A stretch of 64,000 nucleotides of DNA from Diaporthe sp. PMI_573 (lineage: Eukaryota > Ascomycota > Sordariomycetes > Diaporthales > Diaporthaceae), in NCBI GenBank assembly GCA_021399435.1, contig JAJTUP010000090.1, positions 62,001-126,000 of the forward strand. The letters are read 5' to 3'. The notes under the pieces were generated by a model. It saw nothing but the letters and a program-made list of their open reading frames with translations, ran no database searches and had not been told where the DNA came from. Position numbers and translations under genes: made by a program. Below are positions 42,101-51,240 of the stretch, in pieces. Position 1 is the first letter of the stretch; each line of letters begins with the position of its first letter.

Positions 42101-42332
42101 TGTGGCAGTGGTGGCAGTGGTGGGGTCCAACCCCCTCCAAAACACCAAAATATGGCCTCACTTCTGGGCAAAAACTCGACCCTAGATACACCTAGATACA
42201 TCAATTACATCAATGGAGGTCTGAAATTGAGTGTATTGACGTGTAAAATTGTTCCAGTGGAGTGTACGTGGATGTACGTGTAGCGTACACCTACATCAAT
42301 AAGTGTATCTGGTGTAATGGATCGGGACCCTG
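39199..42332 (-). mobile_element. Full-length hAT DNA transposon
   Basis: Ends are CAGGGTTCCGATCAA (39199 onward) and the complement of CAGGGTCCCGATCCA (ending 42332), an inverted repeat of about 14 bp with two differences. Subterminal DNA is packed with TGGAGTGTA/TCAACTCCA words on both sides. Inside is one intact transposase gene on the minus strand. The 8 bases outside the ends (GCGAATCT and CGTGCCGT) differ, so no target duplication remains. The left outside is the duplicated coiled-coil gene cut mid-frame, the right outside is unrelated, so one flank was lost or rearranged after insertion. Confidence 0.85.
39447..41975 (-). CDS. hAT transposase, intact, 842 aa
   Basis: ATG 41975 (MAVCDSPNE) is preferred. 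The open frame extends 72 codons further upstream, but this extra part looks like leader. A BED-like finger lies near residue 120 (WVCHQC...HLFESHR). The RNase H-like catalytic core has D265 (FSFDGWRSNN), D331 (YFTLDNADNND) and E759 (SMSAECERLF). The C-terminal hATC dimerisation domain is complete (ALDFLTIQSMSAECERLFSG through RTISMAQVLRSWL). The enzyme excises and reinserts the element by a cut-and-paste reaction in the nucleus. No stop, frameshift or missing catalytic residue is seen, so this copy may be autonomous. It is unlikely to mobilise the small hAT at 10 kb, whose ends differ. Confidence 0.92.
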   Translation of the reverse strand: MAVCDSPNETIVTSDVFSASELLPPSPSPSASTDIFESPVPPLSSTISGPAKSPDEAIYHERLFRHFHGYIWTEKVKDTLSWAWDYGYDIQNMKKRIWVCHQCIIQNNPKPRSIAWKGLQNAMDHLFESHRIRAPEGKTKSQKQIHSERNSQQPAVATIVTKLGLDITQPREQLLANTYIKYFDRSQFQRLLVEWVIASNQSFEVVEDDRLRAIFSYLNPSVEVQKALISADTVRSRIASQFELHFEKVATRIRASPSLVHFSFDGWRSNNRKSLFGVCCFFRNAENRPCKVVLGLPELITRHTGDNIADEVVALIDEYGLAQKIGYFTLDNADNNDTAMRAIGNTYNFDGPSRRGRCFGHILNLSAKALLFGKDSEAFEEQLSGAEALSQAEWDLWRRRGPVGKLHNIVVDIHRSDRLTNLLRDIQLADIVTSPTLQGRNRKPLSVVVDNDTRWLSQLYMIRRALDLRDCLDILVIKYKAQFTEENISKRTHQLKKSATLPRICQAENLLTSRDWEALQHIHTFLKFYEDAIKVLEGDGIARKRKCGFTGSYGNVWDVIQGFEFLLNKLEGGKITAESFPDPEHFKVGINNAWMKLDSYYNMLDETPIYYTALALHPAFRWRWFEKQWKSRPSWVNNAKRKVQEVWDCEYRDHGDELAPAAPERDSFEEPPPKRQRLYLNSFQEFSESGRERPISRDSSDDNNAFEFDDEYEVWQQTREKTDRMVTDPIAYWHEKRLRYPRLSRMALDFLTIQSMSAECERLFSGAGRMVTPCRNRLDARTISMAQVLRSWLRAGLIDELDPLFLPVCEEKERSQLVTAGDGDEKGDGEVHDKAVRGCVAE

Positions 42333-42679
42333 CGTGCCGTTGGTCTGCGAGAGGACTTCAGGGCTGACTGACGACGATGACTCAGAGTCTTGCTCTGAGC
42401 TTTGAATTCTGGCTTGAAACGATGCCTGGAGGATAACCATATTATACGACAGGGTTTTACTAGGCAACAACCATGTCTAATCCTATTATCGACGACGTCT
42501 CCAACTACTTCTCCACTCAATAAAGCGTTCTTTGTGCTGATTATATGGGAAGTAATAGGCATTACCACCACTCTGGCCCCCAATATGTTTCCAGAATGTG
42601 CTCTTATTACTTCCTGGCAGGGACTGACTTGTTCCAGATGGTATCACACCCTCGCAGGCGGATAATGGAGCTGATTAGA
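42333..42679. other. No supported gene
   Basis: DNA to the right of the hAT element, with no recognisable coding or repeat content. Confidence 0.4.
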
Positions 42680-43275
42680 TTTTTATTGAAATAATAATAA
42701 AAAGGTGGCGACGATGCCCCCTTCCCCGACGCATTGCCATGGCGACGACACCAAGAATCGCGTAAGGGTTTGGCGAAGTCTAGATATCAAGGAGATGGAG
42801 ATTCTACTCCGCGAGCGCTGGAGGTCCTCTCTGAGCCGTTGCTTCTTCGACCGAAAGGCGTCCATAACCCAGTTTCGAATAGTTTTCGCTGCCTTGGGGA
42901 GGTGGTTGAGAAGTGCCGGATACAAAAAGAAGAGTAGTTCTCGGAAATACTGATTTTCTAATTGAAAGAAAGCAATATGACAGTACACAATCTAACGAAT
43001 CAGAAGCTCTTTGAACTTCTCAATTGAGTCTTTCCAGAAGAAGGCATTCGTAGCAGCCGCGCTCTTCTGCTGCTCCAGTACAGACTTCCGTGTCGAACTG
43101 AGTTTCTTGATACCACTCTGGGGATTAATCTGGTGCTTCTGTTCAAGATGATTTCTCACCCCAGATGTGCCGTTGAAAACAAATAGCTCTTGCTTATACT
43201 TTCCGACTGCACACTCGTGGCAGGATCCTTTCGCGCAATCCCCTGCCCAAGAATTCTTGCGAAACAATGGAATGC
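42680..43275 (-). pseudogene. hAT transposase relic with RIP-type stops
   Basis: Read on the minus strand: a BED-like finger (SCHECAVGKYKQELFVFNGT, then NHLEQKH), then FFWKDSIEKFKELLIR, a TAG stop at 42994-42992 where related fungal hATs have tryptophan, then IVYCHIAFFQLENQYFRELL and PKAAKTIRNWVMDAFRSKKQ continuing in the same frame. Farther on a one-base frameshift occurs (SRSRISISL), and a second TAG (42782-42780) replaces the tryptophan of the D-I-W-T-S-P block. The element then ends. Both stops are TGG to TAG, i.e. CpA to TpA on the other strand. Only the N-terminal third survives. Confidence 0.75.
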
Positions 43276-43277
43276 CT

Positions 43278-43709
43278 CTATGCCAATAGAGGAAGGACAG
43301 GCCATATGACATCTTGGTATCCATGCTGAAAAATATTTTGCATGACCCTCGCAGGTATCCAGTCGTCCGCACCTTTACCTCCGTCCATGTCCACTTCTAG
43401 AACACTGCATGCTGTTTGGACAGGAAAAGATGCGGAAGCGATTCCGAAGAATTTCATCTTGTCTTGCATCAGGAACTCGACACTCAATAGGATCCAATTC
43501 GCCATGTCTCCCAGTTTCTGGGAGACGTGGTCACTCTCTGGTCTGTGGCCGTCCACCTCGATCAGCATATCCATCAAACTCGGATACTTGGCTCTCAACT
43601 GCCTGATTTGAGTAACGCATAAGACCCAAAAGGCCCAATAGTGTGTAAGACAATTGGCCATTGAGATGCTCGGGAACCAGAGACAATGTCCGTCGCCTAT
43701 TTTGGACAC
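43278..43709 (-). CDS. Hypothetical protein fragment
   Basis: A 143-aa minus-strand frame (MSKIGDGHCLWFPSISMANC...) that overlaps the hAT relic slightly in another frame. It is rich in hydrophobic residues and looks protein-like (LRAKYPSLMDMLIEVDGHRP, LGDMANWILLSVEFLMQD), but I recognise no family. Possibly a piece of a host gene disrupted by the neighbouring relics. Confidence 0.3.
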   Translation of the reverse strand: MSKIGDGHCLWFPSISMANCLTHYWAFWVLCVTQIRQLRAKYPSLMDMLIEVDGHRPESDHVSQKLGDMANWILLSVEFLMQDKMKFFGIASASFPVQTACSVLEVDMDGGKGADDWIPARVMQNIFQHGYQDVIWPVLPLLA

Positions 43710-43738
43710 CTGCTGTCAGATACGTCAGAGGCGAAAGT

Positions 43739-43785
43739 TGCCACCTGTTGCCACCTATTGCCACCTATTGCCACCTATTGCCACG
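43739..43785 (+). repeat. Short tandem repeat (TTGCCACCTAT)
   Basis: An 11-bp unit, TTGCCACCTAT (first copy TTGCCACCTGT), repeats about four times and ends in TTGCCACGAGG. It may be a simple replication-slippage array. Confidence 0.85.
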
Positions 43786-43904
43786 AGGCTTAGCAATCAG
43801 CTTCTAGCTGATTCTATACAGAAGAGAAAGGGTATATAAAGCTTGCCCTGAAACCTCAAGACAGAGGGGGCAAAAAGGAGAATACAAAAAATACAATTTT
43901 CACC

Positions 43905-44417
43905 CTAATATTTGACAGATGGGCTCCGATAGGTATTACACCGGTCCATGTTGCCGATTTCAGACACAAGGTCAGGCACCAGTTTATTTCAGCATATGCA
44001 CAAGATGGGATTATGTTGTCGCGCGTCTTCTAGGGTTCAACTGATTATGCCATATTTGAGGATTTTATTGAGCAGCTGCTTTGTCATTGCGACAAGTTTC
44101 CGCAACCAAAGTCCGTCCTGGTGAGGGATAATGCAAGCTTCCACAGAGAATGGAAAATAAGGGAACTCTGCTCTGCTGCAGGCACGCAGGTCCTCTTTCT
44201 CCCGCCATACTCACCAGACCTCAACCCGATAGAGGAGCATTCCAGGGAAGTCGAGGGATTTATGAGGAAAGAGTGGTACGCCCAAGACAAAACTGGAATG
44301 CCATTCGGGCGTTTCCTCAAATGGTGCATAGGTCAAGTAGGAGCGAAGCGTGAGAGTGCGGAGGATCACTTTCGTCATTCTGAGATCACAATAGAATATT
44401 CCGATGAGCGTACCTAA
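43905..44417 (+). pseudogene. Tc1/mariner-type transposase relic (DDE domain), one nonsense codon
   Basis: In one frame the DNA reads RWAPIGITPVHVADFRHKVR, then AYAQDGIMLSRVF, a TAG at 44031-44033, then GSTDYAIFEDFIEQLL, VLVRDNASFHREWKIRELC, LFLPPYSPDLNPIEEHSREV and FLKWCIGQVGAKRESAEDHF. This is the second half of a Tc1/mariner-like DDE transposase, including the second catalytic Asp (RDN) and the LPPYSPDLNPIE block with the final acidic residue. The stop replaces the glutamine expected in VFQGST (CAG to TAG, a CpA to TpA change). The N-terminal DNA-binding half is absent. Confidence 0.8.
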
Positions 44418-44839
44418 AGTTGCGACTGAAATCATTTCACAGTCGGCTTGACTTTAACTAATCGGCATCGGATGCGGCGCCTGCTATAAGTCTCCGAAGT
44501 GCTAGTGTCACGAATTACTCTCGCGCATGAAAGACGACATCAGTTGTCTGGCAGGAGTCCTAGGTGAGCACGGACGAGCACAAGCAAGACTACCGAATCG
44601 TAACTCAGGAGTTTTCGATTTGTCCAATATCACATCATGCTCGAATAGCGGGGTTAAAAACGAAAGAAAGAAAGGCAAAGAAAAGAAAAGAAAAATAAAG
44701 AAAAATCCCGCCAGCACATGCCGCTATTGGATGCTCTGCCATACTATTTGCTTTCGAAATTCACCAGCCACCGAATGGCCGGTGTAATAGTACAGTAACT
44801 TCCTGACAATGTATTCATACACTATATCATAAAAAAGAG
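44418..44839. other. No supported gene
   Basis: A purine-rich stretch (GAAAGAAAGAAAGGCAAAGA at about 44661, continuing to 44705) is the only notable feature. Confidence 0.5.
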
Positions 44840-45520
44840 TTATGAACACTGGGACCCCTGTCCACAAATCTGTAATATATGTGGCTTAACAAAGCAGTGA
44901 GCACCGATTTTCTGACAATCTAAACAAATAGCAAAATCACCGTTTAAACAAACTGGACAGTGGTAGTAAATTTCCCCAATATCGGCCAAACACACATCAC
45001 AGTATGAGTCCGTTGTATCAAAAGAGACAGGTTTTCCAGTCGAGAAACTAGTTGCAGCCATGCTTAGATCTTTTGCTGAATGCAGTAGGCGCTTTGCAAT
45101 AGAGGCAAATCCCTGCTTTTGAGCCCACCAAAGTGGTGAGCGACCAAAGTGATCGTTCAAAGAGGGATCAATGTTGGGCAGTGACATAAGTTGCGTCATC
45201 ATGGTCTCTCGACCACAGCGGGCAATTAGCGACAAGGCGGTAGATCCGTACAAATCCTGGCCATTGATGTCCATGTCGGTGGTCGCAAGGAGGGCATCGA
45301 CTGCGAAAGTGCAACCGGACCGTATCGCATAGAAAATTGGGGTTCGTTCAAGCACATCACGCGTATGTGCTGGAGCACCTCTCTGAAGAAGCAAGTTGAC
45401 AGTTTTGGCAGCGTTGCCAAAGGCCGCACCATGGAGTGGGGTCTGATGATATCCGTTTACAACCTCAAAATCAGCTCCCTTATCAAGAAGAAGCTCGACG
45501 ATGGAGACATGCCTTTGCAG
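44840..45520 (-). pseudogene. Ankyrin-repeat protein with ZZ zinc finger, 5' end lost
   Basis: On the minus strand the frame is open from about 45520 to the stop at 44840. It encodes ankyrin repeats (VSIVELLLDKGADFEVVNGY, TPLHGAAFGNAAKTVNLLLQ, TPIFYAIRSGCTFAVDALLA, STALSLIARCGRETMMTQLM, SPLWWAQKQGFASIAKRLLH), then a ZZ-type finger with cysteine pairs (YCDVCLADIGEIYYHCPVC, FAICLDCQKIGAHC) and a final histidine (KPHILQICG). This repeat-then-ZZ layout is seen in C-terminal parts of fungal NACHT-ankyrin proteins. No ATG lies upstream in frame. Homology stops where pogo-like sequence begins at about 45520, so the 5' part was removed by that junction. Confidence 0.75.
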
Positions 45521-46470
45521 ACCGCCTCTCGGCTATGGCATATACCCCTATCAACACTTCACCGTCGCCGTGCAGGCGCTCCCAACCATATTGAAGCTGC
45601 AGACCCTCAAAGGCTTCTTCTGAGGTTCAAGAGGCTCAATTCGCACTATTTATTATTAATCAAAGCAGCCTGGGCCTTGCATTGACTCGATTTGAAACGA
45701 GGGCTCTCGCAGCCCACCTCGCCTTCCCTCACGAGAATCGCCCTCCCCTGGGGAGGAAATGGCTGAGGCACTTCCTCTTCCGTCACCCTAAACTTCGAAG
45801 CCGGAAGAACCAATAGGTTGAATCAGCTCGGCTGAGGGCGACGACGAAGGCGAATATTTCCACTTGGTTCGACCTCCTTCAATTGCCTATAGTCAAGTCT
45901 ATTCTCCCAGACCACCGTTGGAACGCCGGTGAAGTGGGTATGATGGAAGGCCGCTTAGAGGACGTTTTAGCTCTCGGCTATTCAAATAAGAGCCCTATTA
46001 CCCAATTGGACTATAATTCGAGAGCCTGGACCTCATATATTGAGTGTATCAACGCTCTGGGCAAGCGACTTGACCCATTGATTATATTCAAAGGGAAGAG
46101 CGTTCAACAGCAGTTGTTTCCTATAGCCCTTGACGATTTTGAGGGCTGGCAATTCACAGCGATGAAGAAGGGGTGGATGGAGGAAAAATTGGCCATTGAG
46201 TGGGTGAGCAGGGTATTCATCCCTCAAACAAAGCCAATTGACCCCAACGAGTGGCGATTATTGGTTATCGATGGGCACCATAGCCATACAACTATTGATT
46301 TTATGTGGGAATGCTTCTCACATAAAATATATATAGTCTTCCTGCCGGCACATACCTCACGCCCTACAGCCCCTAGATGTTGGGGTCTTCGGAGACCGCC
46401 ATAGGCGGTAGGCCGGTTGAGAAGACATTTCTCGCTCTGTTGCCCGAGGCGGAGGCTCAACATTTGCCTT
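45500..46470 (+). pseudogene. Pogo/Fot1-type (DDE_1) transposase relic
   Basis: Several frames together encode a helix-turn-helix piece (MPLQTASRLWHIPLSTLHRR), a CENP-B-like linker with stops, and the catalytic region (ILPDHRWNAGEVGMMEGRLE, SYIECINALGKRLDPLIIFK, WRLLVIDGHHSHTTIDFMWE, IYIVFLPAHTS). The first catalytic Asp, normally in NxDExG, is Gly (NAGEVG). The second Asp is kept (VIDGHHSH). A one-base loss breaks the frame after PAHTS, before the expected LQPLDVGVFG. It is a multiply mutated, dead copy whose left end abuts the ankyrin-ZZ gene. Confidence 0.75.
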
Positions 46471-46477
46471 AGCTCAG

Positions 46478-47165
46478 CTATCCTGAATCCGTCTCACTAG
46501 TTTGTCCCGCCAGCTCTTCCGCCGACAGGCTGGTCTCAGATATGGAAGGAGAATGCTCAGCCGTTGTGGAACCGTCGCATTGGCTGTCGTGCTCGTACAA
46601 GCGGCCGGCCATATCAGTCATATGGTGGGTAACTCGTTCAACAATCTGCGACCTCAGGTGCTTGAACTTCCTGGTGTTGCCATTGTCCATGGCATCGCAG
46701 GCCTGCTGAAGAAGACGCTCGCAGAAGTCGAATGGACCGGCATAGAGCTCCAGCGCCTCGTACATTTTCGGCAGATGGTCGAGGGCGGCGGACCCGGTCA
46801 TTGTACGACCTAGATATTCCGCATACGCGGGTGGAACGTCGGTAAGGTCGACCTTGCCGATGTGGCGTAGCAAGCCGAAGTTCTTAAGGACAGTGCAAAA
46901 CAGTTGGGCATCTATCGTGCCTCTTCCGTCAAGTCTAAGGTGTAGATAATCCAATCGGGGAATGTCGGATAGGACTTTGCAGACCTTGCGGATTGCCGGT
47001 CGAATGGTCCAGAGATCGTCTTTGTCCTGAATTTCGACCGTGATATCAAATCTTCTCAGGTCATTAACTCGGCGTGCGATAGGTCCAGGTACGGCGGAAT
47101 CTCGAGAACATTTAATTGAATATTTAGATATCGGTCCCATAGAGCTGCGGAAGGAAATTGCGAGC
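46478..47165 (-). pseudogene. Unrecognised fungal gene, 3' exon fragment
   Basis: The minus-strand frame from about LWKGLNLARLAISF to the stop at 46478 looks like genuine protein: NDLRRFDITVEIQDKDDLWT, AIRKVCKVLSDIPRLDYLHL and a helical end (MYEALELYAGPFDFCERLLQ), then a Ser/Glu-rich tail. The layout resembles fungal accessory proteins that begin with an F-box-like segment, but that part is missing. Upstream of about 47165 the DNA instead reads as a plus-strand gene piece, so a breakpoint lies there and the first about 20 residues of the open frame are spurious. Confidence 0.5.
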
Positions 47166-47189
47166 CTGGCCAGGTTCAAACCCTTCCAC

Positions 47190-47590
47190 AAGTCACAAGA
47201 GGCTGAAGATGGCGGGTTCGAGCGACTGGACATGCGCAAACTCATCGAGACCGCAGAGAAAACATGCCCCTTGCTCCTGCGGACACTCCGTGGTGTGATA
47301 CAGCCTCACAGCCAAGTGCGAGGGGGCTACGACAATATACCACCACAAGTCGACGGGGTTCTGGTCAACATTTTGGTGGTGATGTGTGGAACACAGCGGC
47401 GGAATGGGTCTTCTGGATTTCAGCTGCAGCTGAGTGTATATCTCCATTCCAAAGGCGTCAAGCGGCGGCAGATAGAGGCTCTACGCCGCCTTGGGCTTTG
47501 CTGCTCATATCACAAGACACTGCAAGTGATCAAGAGATAGTCAGAGGCAGCAGCAGAAGCGGTAACTCTGAAGGGGCAACAGCCAATTAA
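47190..47590 (+). pseudogene. Fragment resembling the N-terminal part of DUF6589-type fungal proteins
   Basis: The plus-strand frame reads LDMRKLIETAEKTCPLLLRT, GVIQPHSQ, IPPQVDGVLVNILVVMCGTQ, FQLQLSVYLHSKGVKRRQIE and LGLCCSYHKTLQVIKR, then TAG (47538-47540), then SEAAAEAVTLKGQQPI. The CP-LL...LRG, I-V-M block and LHSxGVKRRxIxxLxxLG pattern is what I know from large fungal proteins with a C-terminal DUF6589 region. The TAG most simply derives from CAG (CpA to TpA). Only a short stretch of a gene normally longer than 700 codons remains. Confidence 0.5.
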
Positions 47591-48873
47591 ATAGTTAGGT
47601 CTAGCGCTAGGATTCTGGGTAGGACGCTGGAATTTGAGGCGAAAGAATTGGCGTGCTTAATAACACTGAGCCTACAACGTAGTCTGCTTTTATAGCGAGC
47701 TTCAGAATGCCTTCCGAAATAAGACCAAGTAACACAGCAGGCAATAACAACGCGTGATCGGGACTGATTACTGGTTGCCCGGGGCCCGAGACTTGTTGAA
47801 GACGTTAGTCTTCGCTCCGTCAGTGCCATCACTGTCGACTGTCCTGGAAACATTTGGAATCCGAGCAGCCATTCCGAAGGTCAAAAATCCGAAGAAGCAT
47901 GTCCATATGTTCAGTCTATTGCGTTTATTATAATACTTAAGATGACACTATCTCGTCAGACACATACAGAGAGCCATCACGTCGACATGCGACAAGGGCA
48001 CCTCGATTAGTGCTGCTTTGTGGGGCAGTTCTGCAGGTTGGAAAAAACAAGCCAGTAAGAATTCGACTTTGGGGCGCTGCTGTTTCGGCTCGCTGAAGCT
48101 GCGGAGCCGTGAGTGGAGGCGGTGGATTGTGTGTGCTTGGCACGGGAGTAAGGTTACACTGGCGCATCGCCATGTATTTCCAAGCGCCCCACTTCAATTT
48201 CTTACGACAACTATTTGAACCTATGCACCCAAAGGTATTGCCTCAGACACAATAGCTCAGTATTCAGCCCTCCCTTCACATCAGATAAGGCTATACACTT
48301 TGAAGACATCTTGAAATCATGGAGGACAAACTTCATGACGACTTGGGTATCAGGGTTTTTTAGGTTGGTAGCACTCATGGTCAGCGTGCTTTCGTGAAAG
48401 TCTGCGACCCAGGGAATATGAAAAGTATGCCCTCTTCACAGTGAATATCTGCTTTGGGGTGCTGCGGATCTTAATGTTGTAGAAGGAATGGATACCTACG
48501 AGGCGCTCGATACCGAACTTCGGGCAGTATCTCTGGCGGCTTATTCCTTCTATCTTTCCAAGTAATGTATTTTTTTTGGGCCATGCTGATAAGTTATCTG
48601 TAGCCCGTTTGACTAAATTTAGAACCAAAGTTCTATTTCAGGAAGATATCTGTGAAGAGGGTAAAAAAAAAAACTCACTCTCTATCTCGATTGCTCTAAC
48701 AGATATTTGTAGCTGCGTAAATATTCGTTATGCGCCTGAGATAGGCAAACGCCTAGTTATATATAGTTCGTTCGAGGAGTCCGATGTTGAACCCTGGAAA
48801 TGCTACACTTCACAGTGAAGTATATTTTCTTAAATCTGTTTTCGACGTTCAAGATTATAAATTAAGTGAACTC
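47591..48873. other. No supported gene
   Basis: Frames at 47587-47853 and 47937-48197 (minus) and 48350-48628 (minus) are unrecognisable. Nothing else was identified. Confidence 0.4.
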
Positions 48874-49767
48874 ATTTTTTGTCGTAGTCTGGCTGCATGC
48901 GCTTGATCCTCTGGGTGCATCGGTAATGCAGCCAGCACTCGTAGCCGAGATATTCGACCCAGGTCGTCAGCTTGTCTTGCTGTGTCGGGTCTTTGTGCAG
49001 CTGCAAGGGCCGGGTGAAGTCATACTCCGCGAGGAGCTTCCTGACCGCCTCGTTATAGTCGGGAAAGGCACGTCCTTCACCTCGTACGTGGGCGTACTCA
49101 GAGTCAAACCCGATATAGTCTTTTCGAATGTATCTCTGCCAGTCGCGGAACCTTCCCCAGTTCGCCAGCTGCTCCTAAAAGCATCCCATTCGCCACCGTC
49201 CTCCTCCTCGGGATCGGGATTGAGATCAGGGGGATACTGCACCCAAGGCCGCAGCAAATCCCATTGTGAGAGCGGATTCTTGATAACCTCGTCGAGAAGA
49301 TCAATAGTGCAGAGAGGTCGGCCGCCCTCTTTAACAAGTTTATTGTAATTCTCTCTTTCTAAAACTTCGTAGGGGATACGTGGTGGTGTCTTGGCATCAG
49401 AGCTGTAGCAGTCGGAATATTGGGGCAGAGGTCGCGGCGACGAATTCCTGCCGGAGGAAATACCGAGCACTCGCGAGGTAAGCTGGTCGGCATCGACCGG
49501 GCGGGACTGGTCAGGGCTGCTAGCGTGCTCTGCCCGATCTCTATCCAGTTGTCAGGAGGTTGCGACGCCAGATATTGGCAAGAAGAAGGGTCATTACCTC
49601 AGTCGCTCAATGAAACTAGGCGGCAGATTCTCCGGGTCCTGGACATCGACATCTACCACCCCGCCATCTACGCAGTGTTCTTCCAGGTACTGGTCCAGTT
49701 CGGCATCATTATAAGCAACGATTTCGCAAGCGAAGATCTTTCGAGATGTGCATCCGGAGGAGGCCAT
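48874..49767 (-). pseudogene. Unrecognised two-exon fungal gene with one frameshift
   Basis: Exon 1 is ATG 49767 to 49598, the intron 49597-49541 (GTAATG...CTGAC...GGATAG, 57 bp), exon 2 is 49540 to stop 48874. The splice restores frame exactly (codon AG|A). Exon 2 reads YNKLVKEGGRPLCTIDLLDE and WDLLRPWVQYPPDLNPDPEE, then at about 49158 the frame jumps by one base (SSWR then WGRFRDWQRYIRKDYIGFDS), consistent with loss of one A. It ends LTTWVEYLGYECWLHYRCTQ RIKRMQPDYDKK. The aromatic-rich helical end recurs in hypothetical fungal proteins, but I cannot assign a function. The gene is probably inactive unless the assembly has a base error. Confidence 0.55.
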
Positions 49768-50120
49768 TCTGTTGTTGCATAACGCCGATGAACGAGGAAT
49801 GATGGATAAGGGGCACTTGTGATGGATCTGTGTTTCGCACGACATTGGCCGCTACTTGGCCTCAGGCAACCGCCCGCCGAGTCAGCTCGAACCTAAGTTT
49901 CGGCGGCGCGGGTGCACTAATAGACATTGCTCTAATACCGTGTCAGAGGCGCAAAGTCAGGTACCCGCAGTGAACCTTCCCACTGTCACCGAATTGCCGC
50001 CCGCAGGTCAACCAACCAGGTCCCCGCTGGCCTTGCAGAGCGTGCGGGGTAGCAGCTCCACTGGCTATGATGAGCTAGCTGTTGGCGTGTTGCTTGTCTC
50101 GTGGATGAGCCACGCCACAG

Positions 50121-50128
50121 CATATAAA
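50121..50128 (+). promoter_or_regulatory. TATA-like element before the FHA-kinase gene
   Basis: CATATAAA lies about 85 bp upstream of ATG 50211, followed by pyrimidine-rich sequence. A reasonable core promoter position. Confidence 0.35.
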
Positions 50129-50210
50129 CAAATTGATAAATCACCACGCGCTCTATGCTCGCCTTGCTTCTTTATGCTTCTTCCTTTATACAGAGAGAAG
50201 AATTTCAGCC

Positions 50211-50952
50211 ATGGCGGACACGGACCTGATTGCCCAGATATACCCTTTCAATGATCCGCTTTACTATGTGCAGAAAACGATCAATGCTAGCTCCCGATTT
50301 ATGCCTCCGAGGCAGCCCCAGCAGCGGCAGGACCCGTATGGCCACAGCAGCCGAGAATCGACAGAGGCGCTAGAAGAGTATAACCCGGAGACGCTACCCT
50401 ATATTGAACTGCGCTTCAGCGGCCCGCCACGGACTTCCTCGGGTTTGGTGTTTGGGACGGACCCAAACACATGCGACGTCGTTCTGCCTAACATAAAGGG
50501 CATCGGTCTCAGCAAGCGGCACTTCGCCCTACAAGAGGACGGAAATCAATAAGCGATACCATCTCATCGTAAGATACTTGAAATCTACAAATGGAACCAC
50601 GGTCGCGTACGACCGCAAAGGAAGAGACAAGCGGCGCAGCAAGTTCGACTGGATCGTCGACGGGTTCGACCTCCCCAACCAGACGAAGAATCTGATCGTG
50701 CAGCTACACCAAAACCTCAGCTTCCGCATCATTGTCAATCACCACGATATAACGTCACCTATATACATCGACAATGTCGAGCGATTCCGGCAGGGGGCGG
50801 CGAATCTTCATAACCTCATCAGTGGATTCAGCCTCCAGAGCGGTCCCGACACTGAGCGCAACAGTGGAACACAAACCCCCGTCAAACATTCAATTCTCCT
50901 CCCGCTAGGGCGGATCGGCCACGGTACGTACGGGGTTGTGAGTCGTCACTGA
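50211..50952 (+). pseudogene. FHA-domain protein kinase (Rad53/Chk2-like layout), truncated at the glycine loop
   Basis: ATG 50211 has a good context (AGCCATGG). The first frame gives an FHA domain: LVFGTDPNTCDVVLPNIKGI, then SKRHFAL. A one-base shift at about 50540 moves the reading to EINKRYHLIVRYLKSTNGTT, which supplies the conserved STNGT loop. The second frame continues through IVDGFDLPNQTKNLIVQLHQ to the beginning of a kinase domain (LPLGRIGHGTYGVVSRH) and then stops at 50950-50952. FHA domains bind phosphothreonine, and in this layout the following kinase acts in checkpoint or stress signalling. Everything after the glycine loop, including VAIK lysine, HRD and DFG, is gone, so the copy cannot be an active kinase. 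Confidence 0.7.
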
Positions 50953-50980
50953 ATAAACACGTTGAATATCGTGAGATTTT

Positions 50981-51018
50981 TTGGGGGTGGCGGAAAGCTG
51001 GGGGTGGCGGAAAGGGGG
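50981..51018 (+). repeat. Duplicated 15-bp word after the kinase breakpoint
   Basis: GGGGGTGGCGGAAAG occurs at about 50983 and again at about 51000, within 40 bp of the point at which kinase homology ends. It may mark the rearrangement junction. Confidence 0.6.
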
Positions 51019-51240
51019 TCCTTCGACTTATATGTAGATCGGCATGATTTGTCAGAATAGGGTGTAGCAAGTGCAGTAACGTTCGCCAATTGTAAGGAAA
51101 GAAGTGGCTGGCTGGGCTGGGCATTGGTGCGGGGTAACGTGGCGGCAATGCAGGTTGAAAATGTCGTCCCACTGGGCGTGATTTTCACCAATTCTGGATA
51201 GCATCACTTGCAGCACCAAAGGTACATCGACACATTCATC

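Noticed and set aside
42098..42130. GTGGCAGTGGTGGCAGTGG as a His/Cys-rich metal-binding peptide (HHCHHCH)
   Set aside because: It lies upstream of the preferred hAT transposase start and is a simple repeat within the element's leader.
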